DNA from: Ligilactobacillus salivarius DSM 20555 = ATCC 11741
GTDB lineage: Bacteria > Bacillota > Bacilli > Lactobacillales > Lactobacillaceae
Assembly: GCF_001435955.1 (NCBI RefSeq)
Contig: NZ_AYYT01000002.1
Coordinates: forward strand, 157,519-221,518
DNA: 64,000 bases
Direction: 5' to 3'
In this document: piece by piece, positions 28,786-38,491 of the stretch
How the letters are laid out: each line of letters begins with the position of its first letter
Position numbering within the stretch: position 1 is the first letter of the stretch
Made by a program: the position numbers and the translations under genes
Notes under the pieces: model-generated
The model's database searches: none
What the model was told of the DNA's origin: nothing
Seen by the model: only the letters and a program-made list of their open reading frames with translations

Positions 28786-30525
28786 TTAATCATTTTTTAT
28801 TTCAACAATGTCTGTACCAAATAGTTCCTCAGCTTTTTGTATAATAGTTGGCTGAGTTGAGGCAGATTGATCATCATTATCCTGAGATTGTTCACTTGTA
28901 TCATCAGCAATAACTACTGCCCCATTTTTTCTTTGTTTAAGATAGTTACTTCTTATTTCAGGCCAATTTTCTACTGGAATCAATACTAAGCTTGGAACCT
29001 TTCCAATTAGTCTGTCTAATCCATTTTCCAGAGTATCTATCAACTCTTGGTCTTCAAGAGCTTTTTGGCATAAAAATGCATATTCAAAGCCAACAACAAC
29101 ACCATTTTCACTAGCTGCAACTGGCTCACTAACATGCATAATTGCTCTTTGAGTAACAGATAACATATTCATTAAATCTGGCCAAACTTGCTTCAATTCA
29201 TTTAGCGATTGCCTTGTAGCATTGTTTAATACACTATAAACTTGTGACAAACTAATTTTAACATTTTTTTGTCCCTTTGTTGTATTTTTTCTAACTTGCT
29301 TTCTAGGCTCATTATTCTTTTCAGTTTGAACTGTATTACTAGATAAATTATCCACTTTACGTTGTAAGTTTTCTATTTTTTGCTTTAATAATTCAATTTG
29401 GCTCAAATCAACATTCGATACCCTATCAGCTTCACTGTTCGTACTTAATTGCGTTAGTTTGACAGTTAATACTTCCAAATAAATAGATTGATGAGAACTG
29501 AATCTCATATTCTCTTGTTGTTTATTTAATTCATCTATAATTTGGTAAAGTTGAGTAACATTTATTTGTTGAGATAATTCCTTAAATTTATCATCTAATA
29601 AACCTAATTCGCCATCAGAAACCATTTCTGGTGCTTGTTGGTATAATAGTAAATCCCTACAATAATTAATTAAGTCCTCAATTAAGCGATTGGCATCTTT
29701 ACCTTGTTCTACAATCTGCTGAATTTTTTTTAAAGCATTAGTCGTATCTTTAGATAGTACAAATTTCAGATAATTAAATAGACTTTCTTGTGTAACACTC
29801 CCCGTTACTAATAATGCGTTATCTAAAGTAACATTATTATCACCAAAAGAGATTACTTGATCTAGTAAACTTAAAGCATCACGCATTCCACCTTCAGCAG
29901 CTTTAGCGATTACTTTTAAAGCTTTATCATCATAATCTACATTTTTTTGATCTAAAATATAAATCATTCTTTGTAAAATAGACTCAGCAGTTATTCTCTT
30001 AAAATCAAATCTCTGCGTTCTTGAGATGATAGTTGCTGGGATTTTATGCGGTTCCGTTGTAGCCAAGATAAAGACTACATTTGCTGGAGGTTCTTCAAGG
30101 GTCTTTAACAAAGCATTAAATGCACCAGTTGATAACATATGAACTTCATCAATAATGTATACTTTATAATCAGCTTCTGTGGGCGCATACTTTACTTTAT
30201 CCCTAATATCTCTAATTTCCTCTACACCATTATTAGAAGCCGCGTCTATTTCAATAACGTCATTTAAACGTCCTTCCGTAATGGCCTTACATGTTTCACA
30301 CTCGTTACAAGGCTCACCTTCTTTTGAAAAGCGACAATTTATAGCCTTGGCAAAAATCTTTGCTGCAGATGTCTTACCAGTTCCTCTAGGGCCAGTAAAT
30401 AAGTAAGCATGCGAGGTTTGGTGAGTTATAATTGCATTTTTCAGAGTTTTGGTCACCATTTCTTGACCAACTAGATCCATAAATCTTTGTGGACGCCAAA
30501 CTCGATAAAGAGCCTGATAACTCAA
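28786..30525 (-). CDS. dnaX: DNA polymerase III subunits tau/gamma
   Basis: The clamp-loader ATPase and organiser of the replisome. 579 residues from TTG 30525 (MSYQALYRVWRPQRF), with GGAGGAG 5 bases upstream; a longer reading to 30543 includes that site. P-loop GPRGTGKTS is near residues 45-53, a four-cysteine zinc module (CRFSKEGEPCNECETC) near 64-79, and DEVHMLS near 124-130. A basic linker (about 390-430) leads to the tau-specific C-terminal part. A run of seven A occurs in that linker, but frameshifting there is unproven. Confidence 0.97.
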   Translation of the reverse strand: MSYQALYRVWRPQRFMDLVGQEMVTKTLKNAIITHQTSHAYLFTGPRGTGKTSAAKIFAKAINCRFSKEGEPCNECETCKAITEGRLNDVIEIDAASNNGVEEIRDIRDKVKYAPTEADYKVYIIDEVHMLSTGAFNALLKTLEEPPANVVFILATTEPHKIPATIISRTQRFDFKRITAESILQRMIYILDQKNVDYDDKALKVIAKAAEGGMRDALSLLDQVISFGDNNVTLDNALLVTGSVTQESLFNYLKFVLSKDTTNALKKIQQIVEQGKDANRLIEDLINYCRDLLLYQQAPEMVSDGELGLLDDKFKELSQQINVTQLYQIIDELNKQQENMRFSSHQSIYLEVLTVKLTQLSTNSEADRVSNVDLSQIELLKQKIENLQRKVDNLSSNTVQTEKNNEPRKQVRKNTTKGQKNVKISLSQVYSVLNNATRQSLNELKQVWPDLMNMLSVTQRAIMHVSEPVAASENGVVVGFEYAFLCQKALEDQELIDTLENGLDRLIGKVPSLVLIPVENWPEIRSNYLKQRKNGAVVIADDTSEQSQDNDDQSASTQPTIIQKAEELFGTDIVEIKND

Positions 30526-30551
30526 AGAGACTCCTCCTTCCAAAATTCATC

Positions 30552-30592
30552 AAAAAAAATCTCTCGGTTGCTCCAAGAACAAAACCGAGAGT
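30552..30592 (-). terminator. Terminator of the SRP RNA
   Basis: CTCTCGGTT pairs with AACCGAGAG, followed on the minus strand by ATTTTTTTT. It begins 15 bases after the SRP RNA and lies just before dnaX. Confidence 0.92.
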
Positions 30593-30605
30593 TAACATTT
30601 CATAT

Positions 30606-30698
30606 TAACTTAAGGCACATGCGAACTCTGCTTAGTGCTGCTTCCTTCCGGACCTGACACGCTTCACAAAGACAACATTGCCTCAAGGCCTTGCGGCA
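30606..30698 (-). ncRNA. ffs: Small signal recognition particle RNA (4.5S type)
   Basis: The minus strand reads GTCAGGTCCGGAAGGAAGCA at the hairpin tip, which is the conserved domain IV tetraloop and symmetric-loop signature bound by Ffh. The outer stem pairs CTTGAGGCA-like and TGCCTTAAG-like arms (30609-30620 with 30676-30687). It is about 93 bases, without an Alu domain, and lies between tadA and dnaX as in other lactic acid bacteria. End positions are approximate. Confidence 0.95.
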
Positions 30699-30730
30699 AG
30701 TACTATGATACACGAATTAGTCAAAAATAT

Positions 30731-31231
30731 CTAGTCTTTCACTCGATTTTTTCTTTTTTTCTTCATTTTTTTCCTAATTGATTTAAAAAAATCTTTCAGA
30801 ATAGAAGCACATTCATTTTCTAAAATTCCTTTTTCTACAAATGATTGATGATTAAATCTGCTATCTTCAAGTAAATTCATCAATGTTCCTACAGTTCCTG
30901 CTTTAGAATCAGATGCACCATAATATACTTCAGGAATTCTTGAATTAATAATCGCTCCACTGCACATTGGACAAGGTTCTAATGTTACAAAAAGTTGAGT
31001 ATCGACTAACCTCCAACTATTAACTGTTTCATTTGCTTCCTCAATGGCTAACATTTCTGCATGTAGTGTAGCATTCTGACTATGTTCCCTTAAGTTATGC
31101 CCTCTCCCAATGATTTTTCCATCTTTTACAATTACACAGCCAATTGGCACTTCTCCGATCTTAGCTGCTAATTTTGCTTCAAATAAAGCCTCTTTCATAA
31201 ATTTCACTTTTTGTTCATCAGTCAATGGCAA
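30731..31231 (-). CDS. tadA: tRNA(adenosine34) deaminase TadA
   Basis: Converts A34 to inosine in tRNA-Arg(ACG). 166 residues from TTG 31231 (MPLTDEQKVKFMKEAL), placed 6 bases after GAGGTG; the GTG at 31240 is inside that site. The zinc ligands and catalytic glutamate are in HAEMLAIEEA (about residues 55-64) and PCPMCSGAI (about 85-93). A basic tail (SIRKKMKKKRKNRVKD) ends the protein. The window also encodes a tRNA-Leu with anticodon AAG, a possible second substrate. Confidence 0.97.
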   Translation of the reverse strand: MPLTDEQKVKFMKEALFEAKLAAKIGEVPIGCVIVKDGKIIGRGHNLREHSQNATLHAEMLAIEEANETVNSWRLVDTQLFVTLEPCPMCSGAIINSRIPEVYYGASDSKAGTVGTLMNLLEDSRFNHQSFVEKGILENECASILKDFFKSIRKKMKKKRKNRVKD

Positions 31232-31244
31232 GAAAATCACCTCG

Positions 31245-31856
31245 CTATTTAATCATTTCGCTTTGTAAAATAAAATATCCCTTCTTCTTATTTAAAGTTT
31301 GACAATTTTCAAATACTTCATTTAATTTCTTTATCGCAGAAGGTGCACCCTGTTTCTTTTGAATTACAGCTACAATACTGCCACCGGAATTTAAATGTTG
31401 CTTTGATCCTGCTAAAATTCCATGAACAACATCTTTTCCCGCTCTTATAGGTGGATTTGTAATTATTAAGTCATAATCAGTTTCATTAATATCTTCATAT
31501 TGACTAGATTTAAAAATTTCAACGTTATTTATATTGTTATTTGCTGCATTTTTCTTGGCTAATTCAAGGGCTAGTTCATTGACATCTACCATATCTACCT
31601 GACTATTTGGATATGCTTTTGCTATTGACAATCCAATAGGGCCATAACCGCAACCCATATCTAGTATTTTTTTATTATCTAAATCTAAATTAGTATCAAT
31701 AGTTTCTAATAGTACTCTTGTACCAAAATCAACCGTATTTTTTGAAAAAACTCCATTATCTGTTGTAAAATGTATGTTATTTCCCAGCAATTCGAAATTC
31801 CACTTTTTTTCTTTATGTTCTACATCTGGGTTTGAAGAATAATAATAATTAGTCAT
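31245..31856 (-). CDS. Class I SAM-dependent RNA methyltransferase, RsmC/YbxB-like
   Basis: 203 residues. The SAM-binding motif ILDMGCGYGPIGLSIA is near residues 63-78, followed by DMVDVNELALELAKKN and the catalytic-type ITNPPIRAG near residues 132-140. This NPPIR loop marks methyltransferases of the RsmC/RlmG group that modify guanine in rRNA. It corresponds to Bacillus YbxB, which lies by rplL there; here it is upstream of tadA with a 13-base gap. The target base is not known from sequence. Confidence 0.9.
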   Translation of the reverse strand: MTNYYYSSNPDVEHKEKKWNFELLGNNIHFTTDNGVFSKNTVDFGTRVLLETIDTNLDLDNKKILDMGCGYGPIGLSIAKAYPNSQVDMVDVNELALELAKKNAANNNINNVEIFKSSQYEDINETDYDLIITNPPIRAGKDVVHGILAGSKQHLNSGGSIVAVIQKKQGAPSAIKKLNEVFENCQTLNKKKGYFILQSEMIK

Positions 31857-31886
31857 TGTCTTTTTCTCCTGTAATTTATATCTATA

Positions 31887-31915
31887 ATAATACGCATTTT
31901 TTTCTACCTTAGCAA
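31887..31915 (-). promoter_or_regulatory. Promoter of the RsmC-like gene and tadA
   Basis: On the minus strand TTGCTA (31910-31915), 17 bases, TATTAT (31887-31892). Confidence 0.65.
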
Positions 31916-31974
31916 ATTATTGTTTTTACCAAAATTCCCATTAACACAACATGTCGGACACTATTATTAAAAAT

Positions 31975-31990
31975 CCACAATATATGGTGT
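31975..31990. promoter_or_regulatory. NrdR box 1
   Basis: CCACAATATATGGTGT matches the NrdR consensus ACACWATATATWGTGT at 14 of 16 positions. It lies upstream of the -35 of the nrd promoter. Confidence 0.85.
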
Positions 31991-31998
31991 AGTTAGAC

Positions 31999-32026
31999 TT
32001 GAATTTTTCTCTATATATTGTATACT
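31999..32026 (+). promoter_or_regulatory. nrdHIEF promoter overlapping NrdR box 2
   Basis: TTGAAT (31999-32004), 16 bases, TATACT (32021-32026). A second NrdR box (32008-32023, 13 of 16 matches) covers the spacer and the -10. The boxes are 33 bases apart, about three helical turns, the usual arrangement for ATP/dATP-dependent repression by NrdR. Confidence 0.8.
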
Positions 32027-32058
32027 AAATACACGAAGAAGTTACGGAGGTAGTTTTT

Positions 32059-32289
32059 ATGAAATTAGATTTATTCACTAAAAACAATTGTATTCAATGT
32101 AAAATGACAAAAAAATTTTTAAAACAACATAACGTTGAGTTTGAAGAACACAACATTTCTGAAAATCCTGAATATATTGACTATTTAAAGAACAAGGGTT
32201 TCCAAGCTGTACCTGTGTTGGAAGAAAATGATTCCCCTATCGTAAATGGTTTCCGTCCAGACTTATTGAAGAAGTTGATTGCTCAATGA
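32059..32289 (+). CDS. nrdH: NrdH-redoxin
   Basis: A glutaredoxin-like protein with thioredoxin-like activity that re-reduces class Ib ribonucleotide reductase. 76 residues. The active site CIQC is at about residues 12-15. It is the first gene of nrdHIEF, and its stop overlaps the nrdI start (ATGA). Transcription starts from an NrdR-boxed promoter. Confidence 0.96.
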   Translation: MKLDLFTKNNCIQCKMTKKFLKQHNVEFEEHNISENPEYIDYLKNKGFQAVPVLEENDSPIVNGFRPDLLKKLIAQ

Positions 32290-32669
32290 AAATAGTTTAC
32301 TTCACGGTAACTGGACAAACAAAAAGATTTATCAAAAAATTAGGCAGCAACTATGAATATTTTGAAATAGATGCTGCCAATCCTTTTTTTGAAGTAAATG
32401 ATCCCTTTGTATTAATTACACCTACTTATGATAAACAAATAACAGAACCCATAAATGACTTTTTAGAGTATCAAAATAATAGTCATTATCTTAAAGGAAT
32501 TGTTGGAACTGGTAATCGTAACTTTGCTGAATTATTTATCTTTACAGCAAAAAATCTATCTTACGAATATCACGTTCCATTAATTTATGCATTTGAATTT
32601 AATGGAACTCCTACTGATGTTTCAAATTTTAAGAAAGCGGTGAAGGAACTTGAGTCTAAAGGACATTGA
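32286..32669 (+). CDS. nrdI: Flavodoxin-like activator NrdI
   Basis: Supplies an oxidant to build the dimanganese-tyrosyl cofactor in NrdF. 127 residues. VGTGNRNFAELF (about residues 78-89) is the flavin-binding loop of the family. It overlaps nrdH by 4 bases and nrdE by 20 bases, so the proteins are translationally coupled. Confidence 0.95.
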   Translation: MKIVYFTVTGQTKRFIKKLGSNYEYFEIDAANPFFEVNDPFVLITPTYDKQITEPINDFLEYQNNSHYLKGIVGTGNRNFAELFIFTAKNLSYEYHVPLIYAFEFNGTPTDVSNFKKAVKELESKGH

Positions 32670-34821
32670 TATTAGTAAAGTTACTTACTTTGATTTAAAT
32701 AATGAAATAAATATTCCTGTAAATGGTCAAATCCAATTAGGAAAAGATGAAGAGGCTCTTGAAGCCTTTTTAAATGAAAATGTTAAGCCTAATACTAAAC
32801 AATTTTCTTCAATTAAGGAACGAATTAATTATTTAATTCAAAATAACTACTATGAAGAAGAATTTATTTCTAAATATTCATTTGAATTTATCGAAAAATT
32901 ATATGATTACCTAAAAAAAGAAGATTTTCATTTTAAAACTTTTATGGCAGCATATAAATTTTATGCTCAATATGCCTTAAAAACTGACGATAATGCCTAC
33001 TATTTAGAAAACTTTATAGATAGAGTCGCTACTAACGCTCTTTATTTTGGTGATGGAGATGAAAAATTAGCTTTAGAATTAGCCGATGAATTAATCCATC
33101 AAAGATATCAACCTGCTACTCCAAGTTTCTTGAATGCCGGTCGTAAACGCCGTGGAGAACTGGTATCTTGTTTCTTAATCCAAATGACTGATGACATGAA
33201 TTCAATCGGAAGAAATATTAATTCTGCCCTACAATTATCACGTATTGGCGGTGGTGTTGGTATTAATCTTTCTAATTTACGTGGTGCTGGTGCTCCTATT
33301 AAAGGAATTCATGGAGCTGCATCTGGTGTCGTTCCTGTTATGAAGTTACTTGAAGATAGCTTTACATATTCAAACCAACTTGGTCAACGTCAAGGTGCTG
33401 GTGCTGTTTATTTAAATGTCTTCCATCCTGATATAGAAGCATTTTTATCTGCTAAAAAAGAAAATGCTGATGAAAAAATTCGTGTAAAGACCCTTTCATT
33501 AGGATTAGTCGTTCCAGATAAATACTACGAATTAGTAGCTAAAAATGAAGATATGTATCTTTTTGATCCTTGGGGAGTTGAACGTGTTTACCACAAACCA
33601 TTTTCTTATGTGGATATTACTAAAGAATATGATAATATGGTTGCTAATCCAAATATCCCTAAGAAAGTTATCAAAGCTCGTGATTTGGAAGAACAAATAT
33701 CTAAGCTACAACAAGAATCTGGTTATCCTTATGTTATTAACATAGATACTGCTAACAGAGTAAATCCTATTTCTGGAAAGATTGTCATGAGTAATCTATG
33801 TTCCGAAATTTTACAAGTTCAACGTGCTTCAGTAATTAATAATCGTCAAGAATATGAAGTTCTGGGGACAGATATTAGCTGTAACTTAGGTTCTACTAAT
33901 ATTGTAAACCTTATGGCATCACCTAACTTCGGTAAATCTGTTGAAGTTATGACTAGGGCTTTAACTTTTGTTACTGATAAATCAGATATTGATGTTGTTC
34001 CATCAATCCAACACGGAAATCGATTAGCTCATACTATCGGTTTAGGTGCTATGGGGTTACACGCTTACCTTGCTAAGAATCAAATTGAATACGGATCACC
34101 TGAAGCTCTTGAATTTACTAGTGTATATTTCATGTTATTAAACTATTGGACTTTAGTAGCTTCAAACAAAATTGCAAAAGAAAGAAAAGTTACTTTTGAT
34201 AATTTTGAAAATAGTAAATATGCTGACGGTAGTTACTTTGATACTTATTTAAATCAAGAATTTGCACCAAAAAATGCACGTGTTAAAGAATTATTTGATG
34301 GTATCTTTATACCTACAAAATCCGACTGGACTAGTCTTAAAGAACATGTTATGAAGTACGGTTTATATCATCAAAACAGATTAGCTGTAGCACCTAATGG
34401 CTCTATTTCATATATTAATGACACAACAGCTAGTCTACATCCTATCATCAATAGAATTGAAGAACGTCAAGAAAGAAAAATTGGAAAAATTTACTATCCT
34501 GCACCTTACTTGTCAAATGAAACTTTACCATATTACAAGTCAGCATACGATACTGATATGCGTAAAGTTATCGATACTTATGCAGCCGCTCAACAACATG
34601 TTGATCAAGGTATGAGTCTAACATTATTTATGCGTTCAACAATTCCAGCAGGTTTATATGAGTGGAAGAATGGAAGAACTGATAAAATGACAACTAGAGA
34701 TTTATCTATTCTTCGTAATTATGCACACTATAAAGGTGTTAAATCTATTTACTATGTACGTACTTTTACTGATGATGCATCTGAAGTTGGTGCAAATGAA
34801 TGCGAAAGTTGTTCAATTTAG
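32650..34821 (+). CDS. nrdE: Class Ib ribonucleotide reductase, alpha subunit
   Basis: Reduces ribonucleoside diphosphates to deoxy forms, aerobically. 723 residues from TTG 32650 (MSLKDIDISKVTYFDLNNEI). The N-terminal region lacks the ATP-cone of class Ia. Substrate-site cysteines lie in LVSCFLIQ and NLCSEILQ/ISCNLGSTN, and the C-terminal redox pair is CESC four residues from the end. The loop LAVAPNGSISYIND is the NrdE signature region. It precedes nrdF by 17 bases. Confidence 0.97.
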   Translation: MSLKDIDISKVTYFDLNNEINIPVNGQIQLGKDEEALEAFLNENVKPNTKQFSSIKERINYLIQNNYYEEEFISKYSFEFIEKLYDYLKKEDFHFKTFMAAYKFYAQYALKTDDNAYYLENFIDRVATNALYFGDGDEKLALELADELIHQRYQPATPSFLNAGRKRRGELVSCFLIQMTDDMNSIGRNINSALQLSRIGGGVGINLSNLRGAGAPIKGIHGAASGVVPVMKLLEDSFTYSNQLGQRQGAGAVYLNVFHPDIEAFLSAKKENADEKIRVKTLSLGLVVPDKYYELVAKNEDMYLFDPWGVERVYHKPFSYVDITKEYDNMVANPNIPKKVIKARDLEEQISKLQQESGYPYVINIDTANRVNPISGKIVMSNLCSEILQVQRASVINNRQEYEVLGTDISCNLGSTNIVNLMASPNFGKSVEVMTRALTFVTDKSDIDVVPSIQHGNRLAHTIGLGAMGLHAYLAKNQIEYGSPEALEFTSVYFMLLNYWTLVASNKIAKERKVTFDNFENSKYADGSYFDTYLNQEFAPKNARVKELFDGIFIPTKSDWTSLKEHVMKYGLYHQNRLAVAPNGSISYINDTTASLHPIINRIEERQERKIGKIYYPAPYLSNETLPYYKSAYDTDMRKVIDTYAAAQQHVDQGMSLTLFMRSTIPAGLYEWKNGRTDKMTTRDLSILRNYAHYKGVKSIYYVRTFTDDASEVGANECESCSI

Positions 34822-34838
34822 AAAGGAAGAATTAGATA

Positions 34839-35819
34839 ATGACTAAATCATATACCGCTATTAATTGGAATGCTTTAGAAGATGAAATTGATAAAGCTAC
34901 GTGGGAAAAACTTACTGAACAATTCTGGTTAGATACACGTATTCCTTTATCCAATGACTTATCTGATTGGCGTGAATTTAATGAAGATGACAAAGACATC
35001 GTTGGTAAAGTATTCGGTGGTTTAACTTTATTAGATACACTTCAATCCCAAGATGGTATGTCTTCATTGAAGAAAGATGTTCGTACACAACACGAAGAAG
35101 CTGTTATGAATAACATTGAATTTATGGAATCAGTTCATGCTAAAAGTTATTCTTCAATTTTTTCTACATTAAACACACCTAAGGAAATTGAAGAAATCTT
35201 TGATTGGACAAATTCTAATGAAATCTTGCAATACAAAGCTAATCGTATCAATGAAATTTATCAAAACGGTAGTCCTTTACAAAAGAAAGTTGCTTCTGTA
35301 TTTTTAGAAACATTTTTATTTTATTCAGGATTCTATACTCCACTATATTGGTTAGGTCATAATAAATTAGCCAACGTAGCCGAAATTATTAAACTAATTC
35401 TTCGCGATGAATCGGTTCATGGCACTTACATTGGATATAAATTCCAATTAGGCTTTAATGAACTATCTGATGATGAACAAGAAGAATTTACTTCTTGGAT
35501 GTATGATTTGCTTTATGAGTTATACGAAAATGAAGAAAAATATACTCACTTACTTTATGACAAAGTTGGTTGGACTGATGATGTATTAGTTTTCCTTCGT
35601 TACAATGCTAATAAAGCATTAATGAACTTAGGTATGGATCCACTATTTGCTGATGGATATGCGCAAAACGTTAATCCAGTCGTTATGAATGGTATTTCAA
35701 CTTCTACATCTAACCATGACTTCTTCTCTCAAGTTGGTAATGGATATCTCCTTGGTGACGTTGAAGCAATGGAAGATTCTGATTACTTATTTAACTTTGA
35801 TGATAACTCCGATAAATAG
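34839..35819 (+). CDS. nrdF: Class Ib ribonucleotide reductase, beta subunit
   Basis: Carries the metal cluster and tyrosyl radical used by NrdE. 326 residues. Metal-ligand helices are visible as QSQDGMSSL... with MNNIEFMESVHAKSYS (E and H ligands near residues 97-104) and LILRDESVHGTYIGY (near 187-201). It is the last gene of nrdHIEF and ends in a strong terminator. Confidence 0.97.
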   Translation: MTKSYTAINWNALEDEIDKATWEKLTEQFWLDTRIPLSNDLSDWREFNEDDKDIVGKVFGGLTLLDTLQSQDGMSSLKKDVRTQHEEAVMNNIEFMESVHAKSYSSIFSTLNTPKEIEEIFDWTNSNEILQYKANRINEIYQNGSPLQKKVASVFLETFLFYSGFYTPLYWLGHNKLANVAEIIKLILRDESVHGTYIGYKFQLGFNELSDDEQEEFTSWMYDLLYELYENEEKYTHLLYDKVGWTDDVLVFLRYNANKALMNLGMDPLFADGYAQNVNPVVMNGISTSTSNHDFFSQVGNGYLLGDVEAMEDSDYLFNFDDNSDK

Positions 35820-35821
35820 AT

Positions 35822-35868
35822 AAAAATATCCTCGTCAATCGATTTGAAAATTGACGAGGATATTTTTT
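35822..35868. terminator. Bidirectional terminator between nrdF and mprF
   Basis: AAAATATCCTCGTCAAT pairs with ATTGACGAGGATATTTT; T-run on the plus strand, A-run on the other side. It serves convergent genes. Confidence 0.95.
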
Positions 35869-35892
35869 TAGACTATATTAAATTAATGATTC

Positions 35893-38466
35893 TTATGACC
35901 AGAATCTTGAAAGTGAAATCTCTCTTCTAAATTGCTCTCTTCTCTTACTATTAACAACGCTTGTTACTTCTAGCATTGTAGAGACAATTGAACTTCTCTT
36001 TCTATAAGCAGTATACTTAGGTAACCAATAGCTAACATATTTATCCTTGTAATCTCTTAAGCCTTGGAAACCATAAAATGAATATCCATACTCATAAATA
36101 AAATGTGCAGCTCTTTCTTCAATAAAACTATACTGAGAAGTCCCTACATTAGCTAATGGTGCCATTCCCATATCAAAACGTTCATAGCCATTTTCTTTAC
36201 CGTACTCAAATAAGGTAATGAAAATTTTATCCATTATTCCAGAAGGAGCTTGCTTACTATGTCTCATCAAGTCTATTGATAAAGTCTTATCATCCATAGG
36301 CATCATTGAAGCAAATGCAACAATTTTATTATCAGCATCTTTAATAATACTTATATTAGCTTGATTTAGGTAATATTCATCAAAAAAGCCCAATGAAAAG
36401 CCCTTCTCTAACTGACCATCTAACCAACTGTCAGAAACCTGTTTTAGCTCTTGAATCAACTCTTTAGAAAACGGAGGTTCTATCATTTCAAAAGTATATC
36501 CTTCACGCTCAAATTTGTTGATTAATGCCCTCTCACCACGTTTTTTCTTACCTGACAATGAAAAGTCCTTCAAAGTTACATATCCTTCTTCACCATTCTT
36601 TATAAAGTCAAAGCCTAAATCATGTAACAACATGGTTAATTTAGAATTTATTTCATAGAAAACTAATTCATAGCCATAGTAATCTGCTTGTGTCATTAGC
36701 TCCTTAATGGCATCTTTTAAATAATCCATATTTCCCACAGGTTCTCCCATAAAAATTAACTTGTCATTTTTCCTGCGATACATGAAATACATTATATCTT
36801 CACCATTAACTCTGTAATAATAAATATTTTTATCTCTTAAAAAGGCTAAGTGACTAACTTCATTGCCAGAATAATTATCTATAATTTTTTTAATTCTCTT
36901 TTTATCGAAATTCATCTTTCTAAATGGATCAGTATCTGAGGTAAAGCTAGTTATAATTATTAACATTATTATGCCAGCTAAAATCATTCCCATAAAACCT
37001 GACAACCATATTTGCTGTCCTTGAAAAATTAAAACTTCTGGTACTGGGATACTTTTATGTCCTATTGGTCTGAAATTCAAGAATCCAACTAACAAATACA
37101 ACAAAAATGTTACTGTAAATATTCCACCATCTACAAACATTTTTCCAAATGAATAACGTAATTGTTCTCGGTAAAGTTCTTTTCTTGAGAGGATCACACA
37201 AGCCATAATAAAGATTAAAAACCATGCTAAACCTGGAGTATAAACCCTCCATAAAGTATTAACAATTCCTATTCCTAAAACTATTATCGTTGGCCAAAAT
37301 GATTTTTTAACTCTAGATTCAAAACCTCTACCCATTGCAATTAGCAAGAAAGCAAATATCACGTCTGTCATTTGATGTAAGAATAAAAATGTTAACGGAT
37401 ATAACTTGACCAGAATAAAGTTAGAAAAAGCAAAACTTGGAACAGCTGCTTCTATTAACATTATTATGCCAGATGCATACATAAAAATTGTAATTAATAT
37501 ATGAGCCGTTTTTTGTAATAATGCACTTGGAATACCATCGAAGTACTCATTCACTTTATTACCTAGAGTATGCACAAATAAAACAGTACCTACAAAAAAT
37601 GGCACAATATAGTAAAATATACGGAAAAATAGCAACCATACAATTACATCGGCATTGCCTATGCCTATACTTTCCATTCCTAGGATGATAAAAACATCAA
37701 ATGAACCTAATCCACCAGGAACCATTGATATAACCCCAAAAACGGACGCAATAATATACAAAGCAAATATTTCAAGTATATTGAATTTTACCCCTAAAAC
37801 TAATCCAATATATATGAAAAATAGACCTGCGCCTGCCCATTCCAAACAAGAACCCATTATTAAAAATAGTTCTTTTTTTAACGTAAGATCACCAAAGAAG
37901 GCATTGTTTTTGAATTTAGTAATGCTAAATAACAATGGAAAATACAGACCTCCACCGACTAACCAAATCCAATATTTAGTTAACCCTGCACCTATATGTA
38001 AACCAAAGATTATAAATAACGATACCCAGCAATATATTGATAATCCTGCTAATAAAAATAGAGCAATCTTAGATATAGCATACAAAACCTGTTTTTTACT
38101 AGATTTTTTACCATAAAAACTCGCCCTTAATGTAGCTCCTAATATCCCCCCAAAACCTGCAATATTAGTGAAAGTATTTGTTATCCAACCACTCTTTAAA
38201 ATATATTTCCAATTAAACTTTTCTGATAAAAAAGAAGTTATCGAAATATCATAAATCAGCATTGGAGTAACAGAAAACATTCCTAGAATTAGCATCATAA
38301 TAATTGAAAAAATTGACTGACTAAGCAAGCCATCACTAACCTGATTCCAGTCAACATCTCTAATAATTTTACTAATTTCCACTAAAACTAATATTAATAC
38401 TGAAGCTACAAACATTAATTGTAAAATTGTGGATTTTTGTTTGATAAAATCCTTAACTTTTTTCAT
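35893..38466 (-). CDS. mprF: Lysylphosphatidylglycerol synthase/flippase MprF
   Basis: Adds lysine from Lys-tRNA to phosphatidylglycerol and flips the product outward, lowering the negative charge of the envelope and the effect of cationic peptides. 857 residues from ATG 38466 (MKKVKDFIKQKSTIL), behind GGAGGATG; a longer reading to 38520 lacks a site. About 14 membrane segments fill residues 10-510. The cytoplasmic synthase domain (about 530-850, two GNAT-like folds) includes MGEPVGN, FYEIN and the DLMRHS...GIMDKIF region. A separate promoter lies at 38492-38520. The gene upstream encodes a duplicated HTH protein. Confidence 0.94.
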   Translation of the reverse strand: MKKVKDFIKQKSTILQLMFVASVLILVLVEISKIIRDVDWNQVSDGLLSQSIFSIIMMLILGMFSVTPMLIYDISITSFLSEKFNWKYILKSGWITNTFTNIAGFGGILGATLRASFYGKKSSKKQVLYAISKIALFLLAGLSIYCWVSLFIIFGLHIGAGLTKYWIWLVGGGLYFPLLFSITKFKNNAFFGDLTLKKELFLIMGSCLEWAGAGLFFIYIGLVLGVKFNILEIFALYIIASVFGVISMVPGGLGSFDVFIILGMESIGIGNADVIVWLLFFRIFYYIVPFFVGTVLFVHTLGNKVNEYFDGIPSALLQKTAHILITIFMYASGIIMLIEAAVPSFAFSNFILVKLYPLTFLFLHQMTDVIFAFLLIAMGRGFESRVKKSFWPTIIVLGIGIVNTLWRVYTPGLAWFLIFIMACVILSRKELYREQLRYSFGKMFVDGGIFTVTFLLYLLVGFLNFRPIGHKSIPVPEVLIFQGQQIWLSGFMGMILAGIIMLIIITSFTSDTDPFRKMNFDKKRIKKIIDNYSGNEVSHLAFLRDKNIYYYRVNGEDIMYFMYRRKNDKLIFMGEPVGNMDYLKDAIKELMTQADYYGYELVFYEINSKLTMLLHDLGFDFIKNGEEGYVTLKDFSLSGKKKRGERALINKFEREGYTFEMIEPPFSKELIQELKQVSDSWLDGQLEKGFSLGFFDEYYLNQANISIIKDADNKIVAFASMMPMDDKTLSIDLMRHSKQAPSGIMDKIFITLFEYGKENGYERFDMGMAPLANVGTSQYSFIEERAAHFIYEYGYSFYGFQGLRDYKDKYVSYWLPKYTAYRKRSSIVSTMLEVTSVVNSKRREQFRREISLSRFWS

Positions 38467-38491
38467 GTTACATCCTCCAATCCCTCTCTCT

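Noticed and set aside
29264..29270. Run of seven A in dnaX as a possible -1 or slippage site producing gamma
   Set aside because: The run is in the basic linker, but there is no clear stimulatory hairpin or internal Shine-Dalgarno, and frameshifting of dnaX is not general in lactobacilli.
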